The position numbers were made by a program, and so were the translations under genes. Of a stretch of DNA of 64,000 bases, positions 61,444-64,000 are shown in pieces. The stretch's first letter is position 1. Every line of letters starts with the position of its first letter. Source of the DNA: Halobacillus litoralis. GTDB lineage: Bacteria > Bacillota > Bacilli > Bacillales > Halobacillaceae. Below the pieces are notes generated by a model. That model was not told where the DNA came from. It made no database searches and saw only the letters and a list, made by a program, of their open reading frames with translations. The DNA is taken from contig NZ_WMEZ01000009.1 in assembly GCF_009856415.1 (NCBI RefSeq), positions 60,369 through 124,368 on the forward strand. Direction: 5' to 3'.

Positions 61444-62590
61444 GGATTTTATATTGATTCTCTTCCTCCACAAACCTGTTATACCGCTTTTGAAACCAAT
61501 AATAGAGGTGAGATACAACCACCTTTAGAATCGCGTAGCCGGGTATAGCTAAAATGATTCCAACAATGCCAAATAAATGACCAGCCGTCAATAAAACGAA
61601 GATGATCGTGACGGGATGAATGTGCAAACTTTTCCCCATGATCTGCGGGGATATGAACTTCCCTTCCAACAGCTGTACAATCGTCCAGACGACGACAAGC
61701 TTCACAACCATAAATGGTGAAGTCACAATAGATATAATCAACGCAGGTGTAATCGCTATGACAGGGCCCAAGTATGGGACTACACTTGTCACACTGGCAA
61801 TCGCAGCAAGTAACAACGCATACTCCAATCCGATAATCAAAAAGCCAATGTACATCATAATGCCAATACAAAAGCTCACGATGATCTGTCCTTGAATGTA
61901 AGCCGATAATTGATGGTCAATGCCTTTAAATACACTGGATACTTCCGGACGGACCTTCGGGGGGAACATCCTTATAATATACGAAGGAAGTCGATGCCCA
62001 TCTTTCAAAAGGTAAAAAAGAATGAACGGCAAAGTCACAAGCGCTACGACTACATTCGTCACGGTTGAAATGATATTCGTAATCCCTTCTACGGTCTCGG
62101 AAGCATAGGAAGAAATATAATCAGGAATCTGATTCAACATTCCGTCCACGTCTTCAAATAGATTCGTATAGTAAGCAGAAAAAATCGAATTCCTCAGCCA
62201 CTCATCAGTCGTATTAATTAAATCTTGTAAGTAACGGGGCAGCTCTTCAGCCAGACTGATCAACTGCTTCTCAAGAAATGGAATGATAAGGACCACAAGC
62301 AACGTGATGATTCCCACAAGCGCTAGAAGGGTAATCAAAATCCCCCAGATTCTTTTAATTCTCCATGATTCGAGCAAGTTGATGATCGGCCTCAGTAAAT
62401 AATAGACGACAATTGAAAGAATTAACGGCAAAGCTACCGTCTTAATAAAAACTAAGAAAGGATCGAAGATGAATCCTACACTTGAAAAGATGAGGATGTT
62501 CAATCCAATCAGCAGGATCACTCCTAAAATGAATAAAAGCTTCCGACCTCCGAAAAAGCGGATGACCGGTGTGGAATCCCATCGATTCAT
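61439..62590 (-). CDS. AI-2E family (PerM/YueF-like) transporter
   Basis: Protein of 383 aa with about eight spans. The family pattern shows in LLPLILSIVVYYLLRPI near 65, the large extracytoplasmic loop with IPFLEKQLISLAEELP near 110, and the C-terminal GKSLHIHPVTIIFVLLTAGH segment near 315. Some AI-2E members act as Na+(Li+)/H+ antiporters in halophiles; others may export signals. ATG 62590 has GAGGGG 8 nt upstream. Its stop lies in the terminator hairpin shared with the dioxygenase operon. Confidence 0.85.
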   Translation of the reverse strand: MNRWDSTPVIRFFGGRKLLFILGVILLIGLNILIFSSVGFIFDPFLVFIKTVALPLILSIVVYYLLRPIINLLESWRIKRIWGILITLLALVGIITLLVVLIIPFLEKQLISLAEELPRYLQDLINTTDEWLRNSIFSAYYTNLFEDVDGMLNQIPDYISSYASETVEGITNIISTVTNVVVALVTLPFILFYLLKDGHRLPSYIIRMFPPKVRPEVSSVFKGIDHQLSAYIQGQIIVSFCIGIMMYIGFLIIGLEYALLLAAIASVTSVVPYLGPVIAITPALIISIVTSPFMVVKLVVVWTIVQLLEGKFISPQIMGKSLHIHPVTIIFVLLTAGHLFGIVGIILAIPGYAILKVVVSHLYYWFQKRYNRFVEEENQYKIQ

Positions 62591-62651
62591 AAGCATTTCC
62601 CCTCAACAGCAATGTTAGTCATATTCTATCACACTCATAAAAAAACCAACC

Positions 62652-63566
62652 TTAACTTGCCTTCTTCCCTACTAGTGAAAAATTCACACGTTTTTTTCTC
62701 GTAGACAGATATACCCCTGCAAAAATTACACCAAGACCAATCATCAACTGATTGGTGACCGGTTCATTAAGAAGCAGGTGGCCCCAAAAAAGAGCCGTCA
62801 CCGGAACAAGGTAAGTAACCATACTTGCAAACTCAGCACTCCCCCGATCGATCATATAATAGAAAAGTAAATGGGCAATTCCAGAACCGACGCATCCTAA
62901 ACCGATCACACTGATTGTAAAGGTAATGCTTATATCTTGTCCGATAGAGCTGAACAATGCAGGTTGTGTCCATAGAATACCCGTTAGACCAACCATCGCT
63001 CCCACGAGAAGGGCAATACTAGTTAGAAGAATCACATCGAATCCACGTAAGTGCTTTCGGGTAAAATGTGATACAAACCCATAGCACGAGGTTGCAAGAA
63101 TCATTGTGCCGATACCGACGAAGTGGTCGGAATGTATATTTCCAAATTCAAAACCGGTTAATATCAGAATACCAAGAAAACCTATGACGATCCCAATCCA
63201 CTGCCACTTATTTAATAAGACTGAGAAGATAAGAAAGCCGATCAAACCTGTCATAATAGGAGTTGTTGCATTGAGAACAGCCGCTGTATTACTGGTCAAC
63301 ACTGTCTGACTCAAAGCAATCAACCCCCAGGGAAGACCCGCATTGAACACCCCGACAATAATCAATACACCCCAAGGGATTGATCGGGGAAGCTGTTGTT
63401 TCTTCCATTTAATAAAAACCAATGGAAGAAGAATCACAGCTCCAGCAAGACACCTTAAAAAGACAGTACCCCACACCCCAGCTGTGACGATCAACGTTTC
63501 TATAAAGACAAATGATAATCCCCAAATCAAACTTAAGGAGAGTAAAGCACCGTACAGTTTCATCAT
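62652..63566 (-). CDS. EamA/DMT-family transporter
   Basis: Protein of 304 aa, ten spans, two EamA repeats: SLIWGLSFVFIETL near the start, VLNATTPIMTGLIG near 98, and YLVPVTALFWGHLLLNEPVT near 255, the last a typical EamA end motif. Substrate unknown. A basic tail (TRKKRVN) follows the last span. It lies immediately downstream of the rRNA operon on the same strand, separated by a terminator. Confidence 0.86.
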   Translation of the reverse strand: MMKLYGALLSLSLIWGLSFVFIETLIVTAGVWGTVFLRCLAGAVILLPLVFIKWKKQQLPRSIPWGVLIIVGVFNAGLPWGLIALSQTVLTSNTAAVLNATTPIMTGLIGFLIFSVLLNKWQWIGIVIGFLGILILTGFEFGNIHSDHFVGIGTMILATSCYGFVSHFTRKHLRGFDVILLTSIALLVGAMVGLTGILWTQPALFSSIGQDISITFTISVIGLGCVGSGIAHLLFYYMIDRGSAEFASMVTYLVPVTALFWGHLLLNEPVTNQLMIGLGVIFAGVYLSTRKKRVNFSLVGKKAS

Positions 63567-63637
63567 GTTGGTCCCCTTCCGTTCCTATCAATATTTCTAT
63601 ACTTTACCAAATCCAACCGAAACGCACAATACAAAAA

Positions 63638-63671
63638 TAACCCTTCAGGGATATTCCTGAAGGGTTAAAAA
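63638..63671 (-). terminator. rRNA operon terminator
   Basis: AACCCTTCAGG-GATATT-CCTGAAGGGTT with a minus-strand T-tract (ATTTTTG), directly downstream of 5S. Confidence 0.88.
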
Positions 63672-63673
63672 AT

Positions 63674-63788
63674 GATGTGGCGGCGTCCTACTCTCACGGG
63701 GGTAAACCCGACTACCATCGGCGCTGAAGAGCTTAACTGCTGTGTTCGGCATGGGAACAGGTGTGACCTCTTCGCCTTCACCACCATA
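63674..63788 (-). rRNA. rrf: 5S ribosomal RNA
   Basis: Minus strand reads TATGGTGGTGAAGGCGAAG, GGTCACACCTGTTCCCATGC, CGAACACAGCAGTTAAGCTC, TTCAGCGCCGATGGTAGTCG and GTGAGAGTAGGACGCCGCC, the Bacillus-type 5S sequence in full. About 115 nt; ends set by the terminal stem and uncertain by 1 to 2 nt. Followed by the operon terminator. Confidence 0.95.
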
Positions 63789-63882
63789 TCAATATAAAGT
63801 TTGAGGTGAACCCTCAAAACTGGATAAGGAAACATCTTTTATGAAAAGCAATTGTCATTCACGAATGATTATAATCAGATAG

Positions 63883-64000
63883 ATAAGTCATCGATCCATT
63901 AGTATCCGTCAGCTCCACGTGTCACCACGCTTCCACCTCGGACCTATCAACCTCATCGTCTCTGAGGGATCTTATTTGCTTAAAGCAAAGGGAAATCTCA
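63883..64000 (-). rRNA. rrl: 23S ribosomal RNA, 3' end
   Basis: Minus strand contains GAGACGATGAGGTTGATAGG, TCCGAGGTGGAAGCG and GCTGACGGATACTAATGGAT, followed by CGATGACTTATC, the conserved 3' end of bacterial 23S rRNA. The gene continues beyond the right edge. The 94-bp spacer to 5S contains no tRNA. Confidence 0.94.

Noticed and set aside
63789..63882. tRNA gene in the 23S-5S spacer
   Set aside because: No cloverleaf or CCA-type acceptor end; only spacer sequence.

Overview
The window looks like chromosomal DNA of a moderately halophilic, spore-forming member of the Bacillaceae, most like Halobacillus or a close relative. The evidence is Bacillus-type ribosome binding sites, B. subtilis-like gene families (ykhA, xpt-pbuX, ytvA, mtnU/mtnE, a GSP26 homologue), a sigma-B-type promoter, a C30-carotenoid oxidase of the CrtNb group and a bacterial nitric oxide synthase. 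Genus assignment is inference. No prophage, CRISPR array, tRNA or intact insertion sequence was found. The right end enters an rRNA operon (5S and the 3' end of 23S, minus strand).

Layout. 0-4.4 kb: CstA-family transporter with a LytS/LytTR two-component system, a tandem-repeat operator and a cre site. 4.9-9.6 kb: two methionine-salvage genes (mtnU, mtnE) flanking a reversed pair, CoA-disulfide reductase and NO synthase. 9.8-17 kb: aldehyde dehydrogenase, acetyltransferase, DUF2254 protein, a zinc-type CDF exporter behind an ArsR-type operator, a sigma-B-type stress gene, a lipase-like hydrolase and a methyltransferase. 17.1-20.9 kb: cobalamin riboswitch and class Ia ribonucleotide reductase. 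20.9-22.8 kb: PII protein and ammonium transporter with a GlnR/TnrA site. 22.9-23.2 kb: a compact, unannotated type I toxin-antitoxin module with a LexA-like box. 23.3-30.2 kb: ECF sigma/anti-sigma pair, uracil-DNA glycosylase-like protein, Na/Ca exchanger, carotenoid oxidase plus an ICMT-like methyltransferase.

30.4-31.2 kb is occupied by two copies of a dispersed palindromic repeat; one carries a structured insertion of about 150 bp. Other copies lie at 4.4, 42 and 46.4 kb. 31.2-41 kb holds a dicarboxylate symporter and then a SAM-riboswitch operon (metY fused to a CoA-binding domain, ssuABC, acsA), followed by a cystathionine lyase-like enzyme and a Nudix hydrolase. 41-50 kb is a mixed region with small membrane proteins, Sco, DUF1002, DoxX, DJ-1/PfpI, acyl-CoA dehydrogenase and a DDAH-like enzyme. 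50.1-53.3 kb has divergent riboswitch units: cobalamin riboswitch-ykhA (minus) and guanine riboswitch-xpt-pbuX (plus). 53.3-63.6 kb carries the LOV photoreceptor, two LysR regulators with divergent transporters, a cysteine dioxygenase operon, an AI-2E family transporter and a DMT transporter.

Sulfur metabolism is the main theme: methionine salvage, sulfonate uptake with homocysteine synthesis under SAM control, and a cysteine-oxidation/export cluster. The most interesting candidates are the LexA-linked type I toxin module (22.9-23.2 kb), the structured insertion in a repeat copy (30.85-31.0 kb), the cobalamin riboswitch in front of a thioesterase gene, and the MetY-CoA-binding fusion in an operon that ends with acsA.
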